A stretch of 5,930 nucleotides of DNA from Spirochaetaceae bacterium (lineage in GTDB: Bacteria; Spirochaetota; Spirochaetia; Treponematales; Breznakiellaceae): NCBI GenBank assembly GCA_031257075.1, contig JAIRPM010000128.1:1-5930 (forward strand). Direction: 5' to 3'. Shown in pieces: positions 5,871-5,930 of the stretch. A program made the translations under genes and the position numbers. Below the pieces are notes generated by a model. That model worked only from the letters and a program-made list of their open reading frames with translations, was not told the DNA's origin and did not search any database. How positions within the stretch are numbered: position 1 is the stretch's first letter; every line of letters starts with the position of its first letter.

Positions 5871-5930
5871 TTGAATTCCTCCCGGAAAAGCGCGTCTATC
5901 GAGCAGCCTTTTTCGGCGCGTATCGCGTCC
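5864..5930 (-). CDS. C-terminal fragment of a probable ABC transporter ATP-binding protein
   Basis: Only the last 21 codons are in the window (5929-5867), ending with TAA at 5866-5864; the rest lies beyond the right edge. The residues end SIDALFREEFKC. A tail of the form S-(I/L)-(D/E)-x-(L/V)-F-(R/K)-E-x-F is common at the C-terminus of ATPases paired with ABC-2 permeases. No nucleotide-binding motif (Walker A, signature, Walker B) can be seen because those lie upstream. The stop overlaps the permease start by 7 bases (ATGCTAA), the usual arrangement for an ATPase-permease pair. The call rests on this short tail plus context. Confidence 0.6.
   Translation of the reverse strand, partial: DAIRAEKGCSIDALFREEFKC
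5877..5883 (-). promoter_or_regulatory. Shine-Dalgarno of the ABC-2 permease
   Basis: On the minus strand GGGAGGA is followed by ATTCAA and ATG, a 6-base spacer. It lies within the last codons of the upstream gene, so translation of the two subunits is likely coupled. Confidence 0.85.

Overview
The window looks like a piece of a Treponema-like spirochaete chromosome. This is an inference from gene content and style: an N-terminal fibronectin-III-like module fused to a small outer-membrane barrel, tandem membrane sensor cyclases with HAMP domains, long G/C homopolymer tracts, and moderate to slightly high GC. No RNA gene, CRISPR array, insertion sequence or integrase is visible. The right half is a convergent pair of operons.

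Layout. Bases 1-58 hold a low-complexity C/G block that includes a run of 16 G. An outer-membrane protein gene runs to 1060. Its frame is open back to the left edge, and its true start codon cannot be fixed. Two membrane-anchored class III nucleotidyl cyclase homologues follow on the same strand, at 1061-3208 and 3227-5095. The first starts directly after the stop of the outer-membrane gene and the second lies 18 bases further on, so all three probably form one transcript. Bases 5096-5129 are a short convergent gap with a run of 13 C and a small C/G hairpin. On the minus strand, 5130-5870 encodes an ABC-2 type permease. The last 21 codons of its probable ATPase partner run off the right edge and overlap the permease start by 7 bases.

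The main observation concerns the two cyclases, whose catalytic defects are complementary. The first (715 aa) has lost both metal-binding aspartates but keeps the adenine-contacting Lys/Thr and the transition-state Asn and Arg. The second (622 aa) keeps both aspartates but has lost the Thr, Asn and Arg. Neither should work as a homodimer. Together they would build one complete site, with the same division of labour as the C1 and C2 halves of mammalian transmembrane adenylyl cyclases, but here split over two bacterial genes, each with its own periplasmic sensor. The simplest model is an obligate heterodimeric adenylate cyclase that combines two envelope signals, co-expressed with an outer-membrane protein. 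The residues are read directly from the sequence; the activity and the pairing are inferred.
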